This document shows positions 20,748 to 30,092 of a DNA stretch of 64,000 bases, piece by piece. The notes under the pieces are model-generated. The model did not search any database, was not told where the DNA came from, and worked only from the letters and a program-made list of their open reading frames with translations. The stretch spans positions 124,001 through 188,000 of the forward strand of contig JAIESX010000006.1 in assembly GCA_019745555.1 (NCBI GenBank). Direction: 5' to 3'. The position numbers and the translations under genes were made by a program. Source of the DNA: Burkholderiaceae bacterium. GTDB taxonomy: Bacteria; Pseudomonadota; Gammaproteobacteria; Burkholderiales; Burkholderiaceae_C. Every line of letters begins with the position of its first letter. Position 1 is the stretch's first letter.

Positions 20748-22319
20748 ATGAGTCTTTTCAAAGCCGCCTCGACGGTCTCGCTGCTGACCCTGGCCTCGCG
20801 CATCACGGGGCTGGCGCGTGAACTGCTGATCGCCGCCACCTTCGGTGCCAGCGCCCTGACCGACGCCTTCAACGTCGCCTTCCGCATTCCCAACCTGTTC
20901 CGTCGTCTGTTCGCCGAAGGCGCTTTCAGCCAGGCCTTCGTGCCCGTGCTGGCCACGGTCAAGGAGCAGCAGGGGGAGGAAGCCACGCGCCAGCTGGTCG
21001 ATCGGGTTGCCACGGTGCTGGCCTGGGTGCTGCTGGCCGTCAGCGTGCTGGGCGTGCTGGTCTCACCGCTGCTGGTCTGGCTGATGGCTGCGGGCCTGCG
21101 CAAGATGGAGGCGGGCGGCGCTTTCGACGCAGCGGTCGTGATGACGCGCTGGATGTTTCCCTACATCGCCTGCATGTCGCTGGTGGCGCTGGCTGCCGGG
21201 GTGCTCAACACCTGGAAGCGCTTTGCCGTGCCGGCCGCCACGCCCGTGCTGCTCAATGTGGCCATGATCGCGGCCGCCTGGCTGGGCGCCCCCTGGTTCC
21301 GCGCGCTGGGCATCGAGCCCATCTACGCGCTGGCCGCCGGCGTCATGGTCGGGGGGCTGCTGCAATTGGGTGTGCAGATACCAGCGCTCAGGCGGCTGGG
21401 CCTGCTGCCGCGCATCGGCCTGTCCTGGGCCGCGGTGCGCGCGGCCTGGGCCGATGCCGGCACGCAGCGTGTGCTCAAGCTCATGGCCCCGGCCCTGCTG
21501 GGCGTGAGCGTGGCCCAGCTCTCGCTGCTGATCAATACCCAGATCGCCTCGCATCTGGCGCCGGGCAGCGTGAGCTGGCTCAGCTATGCCGACCGGCTCA
21601 TGGAGTTTCCCGTCGCCCTGCTGGGCGTGGCCCTGGGGGTGGTGCTCATGCCCCAGCTCGCGGCGGCCAAGGCGGCCAACGACGCTGCGCGCTATTCGGC
21701 CATGCTGGACTGGGGGCTGCGCCTGGTCGTGCTGCTGGCGGTGCCCTGCGCCATCGCCTTGCTGACCTTCGCGGTCCCGCTGGTTGCCGTGCTCTACCAC
21801 TACGGAGCCTTCACGCCGCGCGACGTGCAGATGACGTCCTGGGCCCTGATGGGCTGGGGGGCGGGCTTGCTGGGCATCGTGGCGGTCAAGGTGCTGGCGC
21901 CCGGCTACTACGCCAGCCAGGACATCCGCACTCCGGTGCGCATCGCCATCGTGGTGCTGGTCTTCACCCAGCTGCTCAACCTCGTGCTCGTGCCGCAGCT
22001 GCAACACGCGGCGCTGGCCTTGTCCATCGGTATCGGGGCCCTGGTCAACGCCGGCTGGCTGCTGCTGGGGCTGTTGCGCCGCGGCAGCTACCGGCCGCTG
22101 CCGGGCTGGGGCGTTTTTGCCCTGCAGGTCACGGCCGCTGCGGCCCTCCTGACGGTGTTCCTCATGTGGGCGGCCAGCGCCTGGGACTGGACCCGCCTGC
22201 AGGCCCAGCCCTGGCTGCGTATCGGCTTGCTGGCCGCTCTGGTGGCGGGCGCGGCCGGCATCTATCTGGGGGCGGTCTGGGCGGCCGGCCTGCGTTTCCG
22301 CCAGTTCCTGCGCCGTTGA
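20748..22319 (+). CDS. murJ: Lipid II flippase MurJ
   Basis: Moves lipid-linked peptidoglycan precursor across the inner membrane. The 523-aa polytopic protein has the MurJ N-terminus SLFKAASTVSLLTLASRITGLARE, AFRIPNLFRRLFAEGAFSQAFVPV (with the conserved Arg residues of the central cavity), and about 14 membrane helices. The track's 20400 start is antisense to rpsT; ATG 20748 fits the family. The SirB1-like gene starts 2 bp after its stop, so the two are probably co-transcribed. Confidence 0.95.
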   Translation: MSLFKAASTVSLLTLASRITGLARELLIAATFGASALTDAFNVAFRIPNLFRRLFAEGAFSQAFVPVLATVKEQQGEEATRQLVDRVATVLAWVLLAVSVLGVLVSPLLVWLMAAGLRKMEAGGAFDAAVVMTRWMFPYIACMSLVALAAGVLNTWKRFAVPAATPVLLNVAMIAAAWLGAPWFRALGIEPIYALAAGVMVGGLLQLGVQIPALRRLGLLPRIGLSWAAVRAAWADAGTQRVLKLMAPALLGVSVAQLSLLINTQIASHLAPGSVSWLSYADRLMEFPVALLGVALGVVLMPQLAAAKAANDAARYSAMLDWGLRLVVLLAVPCAIALLTFAVPLVAVLYHYGAFTPRDVQMTSWALMGWGAGLLGIVAVKVLAPGYYASQDIRTPVRIAIVVLVFTQLLNLVLVPQLQHAALALSIGIGALVNAGWLLLGLLRRGSYRPLPGWGVFALQVTAAAALLTVFLMWAASAWDWTRLQAQPWLRIGLLAALVAGAAGIYLGAVWAAGLRFRQFLRR

Positions 22320-22321
22320 CC

Positions 22322-23173
22322 ATGGGCCTGTCCTTCACCGTTCCGACGCCGCTGGAGTACTTCGCGAGTCTGGTGCAGAGCGACCAGTCGTTCCACCTGT
22401 TCGAGGCGGCGGTCAGCCTGGGGCAGGACGAGTACCCGGAGCTGGACGTGCAGCGCGCGCTGGCCGAGGTGGACGCCCTGCTGGTCCGCTTGCGGCAGCG
22501 CCTGCCCGCCGACGCCTCAGCCATGCACAAGCTGCGCCTGCTCAACCACTTCTATTTCCAGGACCTGCACTTCGGCGGCAATGTCAACCACTACTACGAC
22601 CCGGACAACAGCTATCTGCACAAGGTGCTGGAACGCCGCCGCGGCATCCCGGTCTCGCTGGCCGTGCTCTGGCTGGAGCTGGCCCAGGGTCTGGGCCTGG
22701 CGGCGCACGGGGTCGGCTTTCCCGGGCATTTCATGGTCAAGGTCAACCTGCCACAGGCGCAGGTGGTGATCGATCCCTTCAGCGGCCAGTCGCTGAGCCG
22801 TGAGGCTCTGCAGTCACGGCTGGAGGCCTGGCGCGCCAGCCATGGCCTGCCTGGCGTCTCGGAGTTGCCGCTGGGCCACTACCTGCAGGCCATGCCCCCG
22901 CGCGAGATCCTGGCGCGCATGCTGCGCAACCTCAAGGAGATCCACCGCACCCATTGCGACTGGGCGCGCCTGGTGGCGGTGGAGGACCGACTACTGGTCC
23001 TGCTGCCCCAGGCCTGGGACGAGTACCGCGATCGCGGTCTGGCCCGGGCCGAGCTCGGCCAGCTGGCCCCGGCGGTGCAGGACCTGGAGATCTATCTGGG
23101 GCAGGCGGGCGAGGGAGGTGATGCCGGGGCGATTGCCGAGCGCCTGGCTACGCTACGCCGGGCGCTGGACTGA
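22322..23173 (+). CDS. SirB1-family transglutaminase-like / TPR protein
   Basis: A 283-aa cytoplasmic protein. The N-terminal region (residues ~1-180) has the SirB1 transglutaminase-like fold, with HYYDPDNSYLHKVLERRRGIPVSLAVLW and GVGFPGHFMVKV as signatures. The C-terminal part has TPR-like helices (LVAVEDRLLVLLPQAWDEYRDRGLARAELGQ). The Cys of true transglutaminases is not evident in the usual place, so catalysis is doubtful. In E. coli sirB1 lies near prmC/kdsA; here it is 2 bp after murJ. ATG 22322 is chosen by this tight spacing. Confidence 0.85.
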   Translation: MGLSFTVPTPLEYFASLVQSDQSFHLFEAAVSLGQDEYPELDVQRALAEVDALLVRLRQRLPADASAMHKLRLLNHFYFQDLHFGGNVNHYYDPDNSYLHKVLERRRGIPVSLAVLWLELAQGLGLAAHGVGFPGHFMVKVNLPQAQVVIDPFSGQSLSREALQSRLEAWRASHGLPGVSELPLGHYLQAMPPREILARMLRNLKEIHRTHCDWARLVAVEDRLLVLLPQAWDEYRDRGLARAELGQLAPAVQDLEIYLGQAGEGGDAGAIAERLATLRRALD

Positions 23174-23221
23174 ACCCTTGGCAGGGAAACACCCGCGGCC
23201 CTGCGGCAGGCCGGGCCGGGC

Positions 23222-24232
23222 TCAGCACTTCACGAGCTTGAGAAAGGACGGGATGGGAGGGGCTTCCTGGGCCGCTGCGGCCTCGGTGGCGCGCGAGGCC
23301 GCAGCAGTGCTGCGCAGTGCGCCGTTGCCGGCCACGCGGTCGAGCACGCGCGGGCTGCTGTTGATCCGGGTGACGGCCGGCACAGGGCGCGAGGCCAGCA
23401 GGCGGGAGGCGGCAGGTGCGGTGGCCGGCGGCAGCGTCATGGCCGGCCGACCGGGCTCGATGGTCTGAGGCCGCAGGCCGGCCGACGGGGTAGACAGCAG
23501 GCGGCTGGGCGGGTTGGCAGGTGAGGCGGGTGCCCGTGCGGGCAGCGCACTGGCGGGGGCAGCGGATGCTGGCTGGGGGGCGCTGGCAGTCGCCGCCGGG
23601 CTCAGGGACAGTTGCGGGCGCAGCCAGCCCAGGATGGGTTCCCACTGGCGCAGATCCGTGGGAACGCGATCGGCAGGCAGGTCGAAGATCGTCATGCCGC
23701 GCTCCAGGCACTGCACATAGGCCTGGGATTCACGCAGCACGCCCAGGAAAGGCATGCCCAGTCCGCCAGCCCATTCCTTCAGGACCTGGGGCGTGCGGGT
23801 GCGGGTGTCGATGCGCATGCCGATGCAGGCCACCTTGCAGCGGCCGGTGGCCACGCGCGGCAAGGCCAAGAGCTCGGCATGGCAGTCGGCGGCCGACTCG
23901 CGGTCGAAGGCGGAGCCGCAGACCGGCATGAGGATCACGTCGGCGAACATGACCATGCGCGCCAGATCGAAGCCGTGCAGGCCGCCCGGGGTGTCGAGGA
24001 TCACATGGGTGATGCCGGCGGGTACGCGCAGGATGTTCTGGTCTACGGTCCAGGGGGCGATGGCCGGCAGCGTCTCATGGCGCTTGCGCAGCCAGGAGCG
24101 GGTGGATTGCTGGCGGTCCACGTCACCCAGCATGACCGCGTGGCCCTGGTGCGCGCACCAGGCCGCCAGGTGAGCCGCGAGTGTGCTTTTGCCACTCCCT
24201 CCCTTGCGATTGACCACGGCGATGACGGGCAT
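23222..24232 (-). CDS. Orphan ParA-family ATPase with long Pro/Ala-rich tail
   Basis: Deviant Walker A ATPase of the ParA/MinD superfamily, 336 aa from ATG 24232. MPVIAVVNRKGGSGKSTLAA holds the signature Lys and P-loop, GDVDRQQSTRSWLR the A' motif, and VILDTPGGLHGFDL the Walker B region. From about residue 215 the chain is a Pro/Ala/Ser-rich, probably disordered extension to a short end FLKLVKC. No parB, minE or parS-like repeats are nearby, so it is not a chromosome partition locus; such orphans often position cellular machines. Start choice: an AGGAG lies just upstream, while the track start 24469 is in untranslated DNA. Confidence 0.85.
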   Translation of the reverse strand: MPVIAVVNRKGGSGKSTLAAHLAAWCAHQGHAVMLGDVDRQQSTRSWLRKRHETLPAIAPWTVDQNILRVPAGITHVILDTPGGLHGFDLARMVMFADVILMPVCGSAFDRESAADCHAELLALPRVATGRCKVACIGMRIDTRTRTPQVLKEWAGGLGMPFLGVLRESQAYVQCLERGMTIFDLPADRVPTDLRQWEPILGWLRPQLSLSPAATASAPQPASAAPASALPARAPASPANPPSRLLSTPSAGLRPQTIEPGRPAMTLPPATAPAASRLLASRPVPAVTRINSSPRVLDRVAGNGALRSTAAASRATEAAAAQEAPPIPSFLKLVKC

Positions 24233-24310
24233 CCATGCTCCTGGCGATAAACCAAAAGCTGCAGTGTGACCCGAAACTGTCTGAATGTCCAGCCGCAGCA
24301 GGTGCCGGCA

Positions 24311-24327
24311 GCTAGGGATTTTGTAGC
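24311..24327. repeat. GCTA-N9-TAGC dispersed repeat, copy 2
   Basis: GCTAGGGATTTTGTAGC lies in the 169-bp spacer between the ParA gene and purM. It has the same 17-nt length and end bases as copies at 2293, 54963 and 55458. Confidence 0.5.
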
Positions 24328-24401
24328 GAAAAGCAACACTTCGGGCATGCTTCACGCTATACGCGGCCGACGCGCAGCATCGGCCGGCTGGCGGGCGGCC
24401 C

Positions 24402-25445
24402 TCAGGCCACGACGACCGGGGCACCCGTGCCGCGCGCGGCGATGGTGCCGATCTCGTAGACCTGCTCACCCAGGCCGCGCAGGGTCTGGGCCGTGGCCGC
24501 AGCTTCGGCCGCCGGCACCACGACGACCATGCCGATGCCGTTGTTGAAGGTGCGGTTCATCTCGAAATCGTCGATGCCGGCGGTCTTCTGCAGCCAGGCG
24601 AAGAGTTCGGTCTGGGGCCAGCTGCCCTTCTTCAGGTGGGCGGCCGTGCCCTCGGGCAGCACGCGCGGGATGTTCTCCAGCAGGCCGCCGCCGGTGATGT
24701 GGGCCAGGGCCTTGATCGGGTGCTTCTGCAGCGCCGCCAGCACGTTCTTAACGTAGAGGCGGGTGGGTTCCATGACGGCCTGGCGGAAGGGCTTGCCGTC
24801 CAGGGTGGCCGGCAGATGGCCGGCGGCGCGCTCGATGCACTTGCGCACCAGGGAGAAGCCGTTGGAGTGCACGCCGCTGGAGCCTAGGCCCAGCACCACG
24901 TCGCCGGGCTGGACGTTCTGGCCGGTCAGGATCTTCGATTTCTCGACCGCGCCGACGCAGAAGCCAGCCAGGTCGTACTCACCGTCCGGGTACATGCCCG
25001 GCATCTCGGCGGTCTCGCCGCCGATCAGGGCGCAGCCCGAGAGCTCGCAGCCCTTGGCAATCCCGCCGACCACGGCCGCGGCTGTGTCCACGTGCAGCTT
25101 GCCGCAGGCGAAGTAGTCGAGGAAGAACAGGGGCTCGGCACCCTGCACCAGCACGTCGTTGACGCTCATGGCCACCAGGTCGATGCCCACGGTGTCGTGC
25201 ATATTCCACTCGAAGGCCAGCTTGAGCTTGGTACCCACTCCGTCGGTGCCCGAGACCAGTACCGGCTCCTTGTAGCGCTTGGGCACCTCGAACAGGGCAC
25301 CGAAGCCGCCAATGCCGGCCAGCACGCCTTCGCGCATGGTTTTCTTGGCCAGGGGCTTGATGCGCTCGACCAGCGCGTCACCGGCGTCGATGTCGACGCC
25401 GGCGTCTTTGTAGGACAGGGGGGTGGAGGTTTTGGAGGTGCTCAT
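24402..25445 (-). CDS. purM: Phosphoribosylformylglycinamidine cyclo-ligase (AIR synthetase)
   Basis: Closes the imidazole ring in purine synthesis, ATP-dependent. The 347-aa protein shows the ATP-binding [14 protein letters not shown] near residue 60, [51 protein letters not shown] and [14 protein letters not shown], all typical PurM signatures. ATG 25445 ([22 protein letters not shown]) is used; the track's 25634 start would extend into the divergent permease gene. Confidence 0.96.
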   Translation of the reverse strand: MSTSKTSTPLSYKDAGVDIDAGDALVERIKPLAKKTMREGVLAGIGGFGALFEVPKRYKEPVLVSGTDGVGTKLKLAFEWNMHDTVGIDLVAMSVNDVLVQGAEPLFFLDYFACGKLHVDTAAAVVGGIAKGCELSGCALIGGETAEMPGMYPDGEYDLAGFCVGAVEKSKILTGQNVQPGDVVLGLGSSGVHSNGFSLVRKCIERAAGHLPATLDGKPFRQAVMEPTRLYVKNVLAALQKHPIKALAHITGGGLLENIPRVLPEGTAAHLKKGSWPQTELFAWLQKTAGIDDFEMNRTFNNGIGMVVVVPAAEAAATAQTLRGLGEQVYEIGTIAARGTGAPVVVA

Positions 25446-25481
25446 GGGGTGGGCGGTCGCGGCGCGAAACGCCGGGGCCGA

Positions 25482-25501
25482 TAGAATTTGGGCTGATTTT
25501 A
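25482..25501. promoter_or_regulatory. Divergent -10 elements, purM / AI-2E permease
   Basis: Plus-strand TAGAAT (25482-25487) points toward the permease, and minus-strand TAAAAT (25496-25501) toward purM. Neither has a strong -35. Confidence 0.3.
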
Positions 25502-25539
25502 AGGGTTCACCCGGACCCTTGCCGCCATCCTGCTGATCC

Positions 25540-26622
25540 ATGCCCCTGTCCACCCCCCAAAAAAGCGCCCTGGCCTGGTCGGCGGTCGCCCTGCTGCTGG
25601 TGCTGGCCCTGTGGCTGCTGGGCCCGGTACTCACGCCCTTCGTCGTGGCGGCCGTGCTGGCCTATGTGCTGACACCGCTGGTGGACCGGCTCGATGCGCT
25701 GGCCCGGGGTCGCATGCCGCGCGTGCTGGCGGTGCTGGTCGTGGAGCTGCTCTTTATCCTGGCCGTGCTGGGCCTGATGCTGCTGCTCGTGCCCGTGCTC
25801 ACGCGCGAATGGCCGCTGCTGCGCGAGCAGGTGCCGCAGCTGCTGGACCGGCTCAATGCCGGCGTGCAGCCTCTGCTGGCCGAGCTGGGTCTCAAGCTCG
25901 CCTTCGACACGGCCAGTCTCAAGCCGGCGCTCATGAAATACCTCAATGCCAATATGGAGGAGGCCCTGGGCTCGCTGCTGGCTTCGCTCAAGATCGGCGG
26001 CAGCGTGGCGCTGACCGTGCTGGGTAACCTGATCCTGATTCCCGTGGCCCTGTTCTACCTGCTGCTGGACTGGAAGCAGCTCGTGCGGCGCCTGCTGGAA
26101 CTCGTGCCGCAGCGTCTGCGTGGCAGCTACGACAGCTTTGTGGCCGAGGCCGACGAGGTGCTGGGCCAATACCTGCGCGGGCAGATGCTGGTGATGCTGA
26201 TCCTGGCGGTCTACTACAGCGTGATGCTGTCCTTCTTCGGTCTGGATCTGGCCCTGCCCATCGGTGTCTTCACGGGGCTGGCCATCTTCGTCCCTTATGT
26301 CGGCTTCGGCGTGGGGTTGGTGCTGGCCGTGCTGGCCGGTCTGCTGGAGTTCAGCGGCGATGGCGGCCTGACCCGTGTGGTCCTGATGGTCGGCGTGGTC
26401 TATGGTCTGGGGCAGCTGCTGGAGAGCTTCTACCTGACCCCGCGCCTGCTGGGCGAGCGCATCGGCCTGCATCCGCTCGCTGTGATCTTCGCCCTGCTGG
26501 CCTTCGGCCAGATCTTCGGCTTCGTCGGCATCCTGGTCGCGCTGCCGGTCAGCGCCGTGCTGCTGGTGGCGGCGCGGCGTCTGCGCCAGCGCTATCTGGC
26601 CAGCAGCGTGTACCGCGCATGA
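25540..26622 (+). CDS. AI-2E family transporter / PerM-like permease
   Basis: A 360-aa inner membrane protein with about 7-8 hydrophobic segments arranged as in the AI-2E/PerM (UPF0118) family: an N-terminal pair of helices ([33 protein letters not shown]), an amphipathic central region (residues ~95-150) and C-terminal helices with [16 protein letters not shown] and [17 protein letters not shown]. Family members export small molecules or act as Na+/H+ antiporters; the substrate is unknown here. The stop overlaps hda by 4 bp (ATGA). The purM-perM-hda order is common in betaproteobacteria. Confidence 0.87.
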   Translation: MPLSTPQKSALAWSAVALLLVLALWLLGPVLTPFVVAAVLAYVLTPLVDRLDALARGRMPRVLAVLVVELLFILAVLGLMLLLVPVLTREWPLLREQVPQLLDRLNAGVQPLLAELGLKLAFDTASLKPALMKYLNANMEEALGSLLASLKIGGSVALTVLGNLILIPVALFYLLLDWKQLVRRLLELVPQRLRGSYDSFVAEADEVLGQYLRGQMLVMLILAVYYSVMLSFFGLDLALPIGVFTGLAIFVPYVGFGVGLVLAVLAGLLEFSGDGGLTRVVLMVGVVYGLGQLLESFYLTPRLLGERIGLHPLAVIFALLAFGQIFGFVGILVALPVSAVLLVAARRLRQRYLASSVYRA

Positions 26623-27305
26623 AGCAGATCGCGCTGGACATCGGGCTGGGCAGCGGCCCGACCCTGGCCAATTTCATGGCGGGCCCCAACGAGGCCGTGC
26701 TGCAGCACCTGCGTCTCTGGGTGGGTGACGGCTCCAGCGCCGCGCTGCGCTCGCCCGTGCCGACCTACCTTTGGGGGCCCTCGGGCAGCGGCAAGACCCA
26801 TCTGCTCAAGGCTGTGCGTGAAGCCCTGCGCGAGCAGGGGGCCGTGGTGGGCTGGCTCGATGCCTCGGTGACCGAGCCGCCGCCCTTTGACGAGCGCTGG
26901 GCCGCTGTCTTGATGGACGATGTGCAGCATTACACCGCGGTGCAGCAGCATGCGGCCTTCAACTGGTTCGTCCATGCCCAGACCGGTCACCAGTGGGTGC
27001 TGGCGGCGGGCGAACTCGCGCCCGCGGGCCTCAAGCTGCGCGAAGACCTGCGCACGCGCCTGGGCTGGGGCCATGTCTACGGTCTGCAGGTGCTGAGCGA
27101 GACCGAGCGCCGCGCCGTGCTGCGCCGCGCTGCCGACGCGCGCGGCGTCTTCCTCAGCGACGAGGTCATGGACTTCATGCTGACGCGCTTTTCCCGCGAT
27201 CTGGGCAGCCTGATGCAGCTGCTCGAACACCTCGACGGCTACGCCCTGCAGACCCAGCGTGCCATCACCATTCCGCTGATCAAGGCGATGCTGCAAGAGA
27301 TATGA
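26619..27305 (+). CDS. hda: DnaA regulatory inactivator Hda
   Basis: DnaA-like AAA+ protein that, with the beta clamp, stimulates DnaA-ATP hydrolysis to stop re-initiation of replication. The 228-aa protein has a short N-terminus [11 protein letters not shown] that includes the clamp-binding QxxL-type motif (QIALD), P-loop GPSGSGKTHLLKAV, Walker B VLMDDVQHY, sensor-like LKLREDLRTRLGWG, and a DnaA-like lid FMLTRFSRDLGSLMQLLEHLDG. It starts with ATGA overlap with the permease gene and ends with ATGA overlap with the HAD gene. Confidence 0.93.
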   Translation: MKQIALDIGLGSGPTLANFMAGPNEAVLQHLRLWVGDGSSAALRSPVPTYLWGPSGSGKTHLLKAVREALREQGAVVGWLDASVTEPPPFDERWAAVLMDDVQHYTAVQQHAAFNWFVHAQTGHQWVLAAGELAPAGLKLREDLRTRLGWGHVYGLQVLSETERRAVLRRAADARGVFLSDEVMDFMLTRFSRDLGSLMQLLEHLDGYALQTQRAITIPLIKAMLQEI

Positions 27306-27997
27306 CCGACAAGAAAAAGCTGGCGCTGTTCGACCTCGACCACACGCTGCTGCCCATCGACTCCGATTATTCCTGGGGTCAGTTCACGATCACCATCGGC
27401 TGGACCGATCCGGTGGAATTCGCGCGCCGCAACGACGAGTTCTACGCCCATTACCAGGCCGGCACGCTGGATGTGCACGATTACGTGCGCTTTGCCACCG
27501 AGGCCGCACGCTTGCGCGGACCGCAGCAGGCGCAGGCAGCGCGTGAGCGCTTCTTGGCGGAAGTGATCGATCCGGCCATCCGGCCGCAGGCGCTGGAGCT
27601 GGTGCGCAGCCATCAGCAGGCCGGCGACGAGGTGCTGATCATCACGGCCACCAACGAGTTCGTGACCCGTCCGATCGCCGATCGCTTTGGCGTGGACCAG
27701 CTGATCGCGGTCGAACTCGAGCGTGATGCTGCCGGCTGGATCACGGGCGAGATCAAGGGCATGCCATCCTTTCGCGAGGGCAAGGTGCGTCGCTTCCAGG
27801 ACTGGCTCACGGGTCGCGGGCTGGCGCGCGAGCAGGTCCACGTCACCTTTTACACGGACTCCACCAATGACCTGCCGCTGATGGACAATGCGGACCATCC
27901 GGTGGCGACCAACCCCGACGAACGCCTGCGCGCCCTGGCCCGTGAACGGGGCTGGCGCATACTCGATCTGTTTCAGTCAGCCGGGACAGCGTCGTAG
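27302..27997 (+). CDS. HAD-IB family phosphatase (SerB-like)
   Basis: A 231-aa haloacid-dehalogenase superfamily hydrolase of subfamily IB. Motif I is LFDLDHTLLPIDSD (nucleophile Asp), motif II ITATNEFV, and motif III YTDSTNDLPLMD. A helical cap with WGQFTITIGWTDPVEFARRNDEFY separates motif I and II. Relatives act on phosphoserine or histidinol phosphate; the substrate cannot be read here. ATG 27302 overlaps the hda stop as ATGA, so it is translated in the permease-hda-HAD unit; pcnB follows 24 bp later. Confidence 0.87.
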   Translation: MTDKKKLALFDLDHTLLPIDSDYSWGQFTITIGWTDPVEFARRNDEFYAHYQAGTLDVHDYVRFATEAARLRGPQQAQAARERFLAEVIDPAIRPQALELVRSHQQAGDEVLIITATNEFVTRPIADRFGVDQLIAVELERDAAGWITGEIKGMPSFREGKVRRFQDWLTGRGLAREQVHVTFYTDSTNDLPLMDNADHPVATNPDERLRALARERGWRILDLFQSAGTAS

Positions 27998-28021
27998 ACG
28001 CTGTCCCCCAATCCATCACCC

Positions 28022-29560
28022 ATGATCAAGAAAATCATCGACAAGCTGCTCGGCAAGCGCAGCACCCCGCCGACCTTCGGCAAGCGCCGCGAGATCGGCG
28101 CCGCCGAACACGGCATCGATCCCTCGCTGGTGGACAAGCGCGCCGTCGACGTGGTGCAGACCCTGCAGGACGCGGGCTACGAGGCCTATATCGTGGGCGG
28201 CGCCGTGCGCGACCTGCTGCTGGGCCTGCGACCCAAGGATTTCGACGTGGCCACCGACGCCACACCCGAGCAGGTCAAGAGCCTGTTCCGCCGCGCCTTC
28301 ATCATCGGGCGGCGCTTTCGCATCGTGCACGTGGTCTACGGCCGCGGGCGCGAGCACGAGGTGATCGAGGTCTCGACCTTTCGGGCCTACATGGACCATG
28401 CCGCGGCCGAGCAGGTGGCCGGCAATGAGCGCACCAGCAAGAGCGAGCTCGCCGGCATGAAACATGCCGTGGACTCCAGCGGTCGTGTGTTGCGCGACAA
28501 CGTCTGGGGGCCGCAGGACGAGGACGCAGCGCGACGCGACTTCACGGTCAACGCCATGTACTACGACCCCGAGACCCAGGTCGTGGTCGACTACCACGGC
28601 GGTTTCAAGGATGCGGGCAAGCGCGTGCTGCGCATGATCGGCGATCCGGCCACACGTTACCGCGAAGACCCGGTGCGCATCATCCGTGCCGTGCGTTTCG
28701 CGGCCAAGCTCAGCGGCCTGGGTTTCAAGCTGGAGACGCAGACCGCCAAACCGCTCAAGGAGTCGAAAGCCCTGCTGGCCGACGTGCCGCAGAGCCGGCT
28801 GTTTGACGAGATGCTCAAGCTGCTGCAGACCGGCCATGCCCTGGCCACGATCGTGCAGCTCAGGAAGCTGGGCCTGGCGCGTGGCATCTACCCGCTGCTG
28901 GACCTGGTGGTCGAGCGGGCTGACGAGCCCTTCGTCAAGGCGGCGCTCGAAGATACCGATCGCCGTGTTGGCGAGGGCAAGCCGGTCGCCCCCAGCTTTC
29001 TGCTGGCCTGCGTGCTCTGGTCCGATGTGCGCGAGGGCTGGGCCCAGCGGCAGAAGAAACAGCACGCCCACCCGGCGCTGCAGGATGCGATCGACGATGT
29101 CTTCAATGCCCGCATCGGTGACGTCTCGGGCCGCGGCAAGCTGGCCGCGGACATGCGCGAGATCTGGATGATGCAGCCGCGTTTCGAGAAACGTGTGGGC
29201 AACACGCCTTTCGGGCTGGTTGAGCAGCCGCGTTTCCGTGCCGGTTTCGACTTCATGCGCTTGCGGGCCGATACCGGCGAAATCGACGAGGTGCTGGCCG
29301 ACTGGTGGGAAGACTTCAGCCTGGCCAACGATGAGCTGCGCCAGGACATGCTGGACCAGGTACGCGAGGAGCAGGCCCGCCAGCGTGCGAAGACACCGCG
29401 CACGCCTCGGGCCGAGCGGGGCACGACCACGGCACCGGCGCGCGCCGAGGAGGGCGCCGCACCGGTCACCGAGGACGGAGCCGCGCCGAAGAAGCGCCGC
29501 CGCCGTCGTCGGTCCGGTGCTCGCAAATCCGGTGACGCGGCGCCGGATGCCCAGGATTGA
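28022..29560 (+). CDS. pcnB: Poly(A) polymerase I
   Basis: Adds poly(A) tails to RNA 3' ends, promoting decay. The 512-aa protein has the class II nucleotidyltransferase motif IVGGAVRDLLLGLRPKDFDVATDATPEQV near residue 58, the RRDFTVNAMYYDP motif, RYREDPVRIIRAVRFAAKL, and a long Arg-rich C-terminal extension ending with KKRRRRRRSGARKSGD. Length and basic tail favour poly(A) polymerase over the shorter CCA-adding enzyme. folK lies 2 bp downstream, a pairing seen widely in proteobacteria. Confidence 0.93.
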   Translation: MIKKIIDKLLGKRSTPPTFGKRREIGAAEHGIDPSLVDKRAVDVVQTLQDAGYEAYIVGGAVRDLLLGLRPKDFDVATDATPEQVKSLFRRAFIIGRRFRIVHVVYGRGREHEVIEVSTFRAYMDHAAAEQVAGNERTSKSELAGMKHAVDSSGRVLRDNVWGPQDEDAARRDFTVNAMYYDPETQVVVDYHGGFKDAGKRVLRMIGDPATRYREDPVRIIRAVRFAAKLSGLGFKLETQTAKPLKESKALLADVPQSRLFDEMLKLLQTGHALATIVQLRKLGLARGIYPLLDLVVERADEPFVKAALEDTDRRVGEGKPVAPSFLLACVLWSDVREGWAQRQKKQHAHPALQDAIDDVFNARIGDVSGRGKLAADMREIWMMQPRFEKRVGNTPFGLVEQPRFRAGFDFMRLRADTGEIDEVLADWWEDFSLANDELRQDMLDQVREEQARQRAKTPRTPRAERGTTTAPARAEEGAAPVTEDGAAPKKRRRRRRSGARKSGDAAPDAQD

Positions 29561-29562
29561 GC

Positions 29563-30033
29563 ATGACCGCTGCCGCGCCGGTGACGGCCTACGTCGCCCT
29601 CGGCGCCAACCTGGGGGATGCCCGGGCCGCCGTAGGCCAGGCCCTGCGGGATCTCGATGCCTTGCCGCAGACCCGGCTGCTGCGGGCCTCGCCCCTGTAC
29701 CGCAGCGCACCGGTCGAGTCCTCGGGGCCGGACTACATCAATGCCGTGGCCGAACTGCAAACCGCCCTGTCTGCCCATGCCTTGCTCGATGCGCTGCAGG
29801 GGCTGGAGTTGCGCGCCGGGCGTGAGCGCCCCTGGCCCAATGCCCCGCGCACGCTGGATCTCGATCTGCTGCTGTATGGCGACCTGCACCTCGATGATCC
29901 GCGGCTGACCCTGCCGCATCCGCGCATGCGCGAGCGTGCCTTCGTCCTGCGGCCACTGGCCGATATCGCACCGGGGCGGGTCGATGTCCGTGACCTCGAA
30001 CGTGTCTCCGGACAGGTTATCAACCGTCTCTGA
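29563..30033 (+). CDS. folK: 6-hydroxymethyl-7,8-dihydropterin pyrophosphokinase
   Basis: Transfers diphosphate from ATP to hydroxymethyldihydropterin in folate synthesis. The 156-aa protein has AYVALGANLGDA at the N-terminus, SPLYRSAPV near residue 45, the loop ERPWPNAPRTLDLDLLLYGD with the Mg-binding Asp pair, and LPHPRMRERAFVLRPLADIAP. ATG 29563 follows the pcnB stop by 2 bp; the track's TTG at 29557 is less likely. Confidence 0.95.
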   Translation: MTAAAPVTAYVALGANLGDARAAVGQALRDLDALPQTRLLRASPLYRSAPVESSGPDYINAVAELQTALSAHALLDALQGLELRAGRERPWPNAPRTLDLDLLLYGDLHLDDPRLTLPHPRMRERAFVLRPLADIAPGRVDVRDLERVSGQVINRL

Positions 30034-30092
30034 GACGCCTGCTGGCGGCATGGTGTGCACACTAGAATCCTCATAACCTGGAGGGGTATGTG

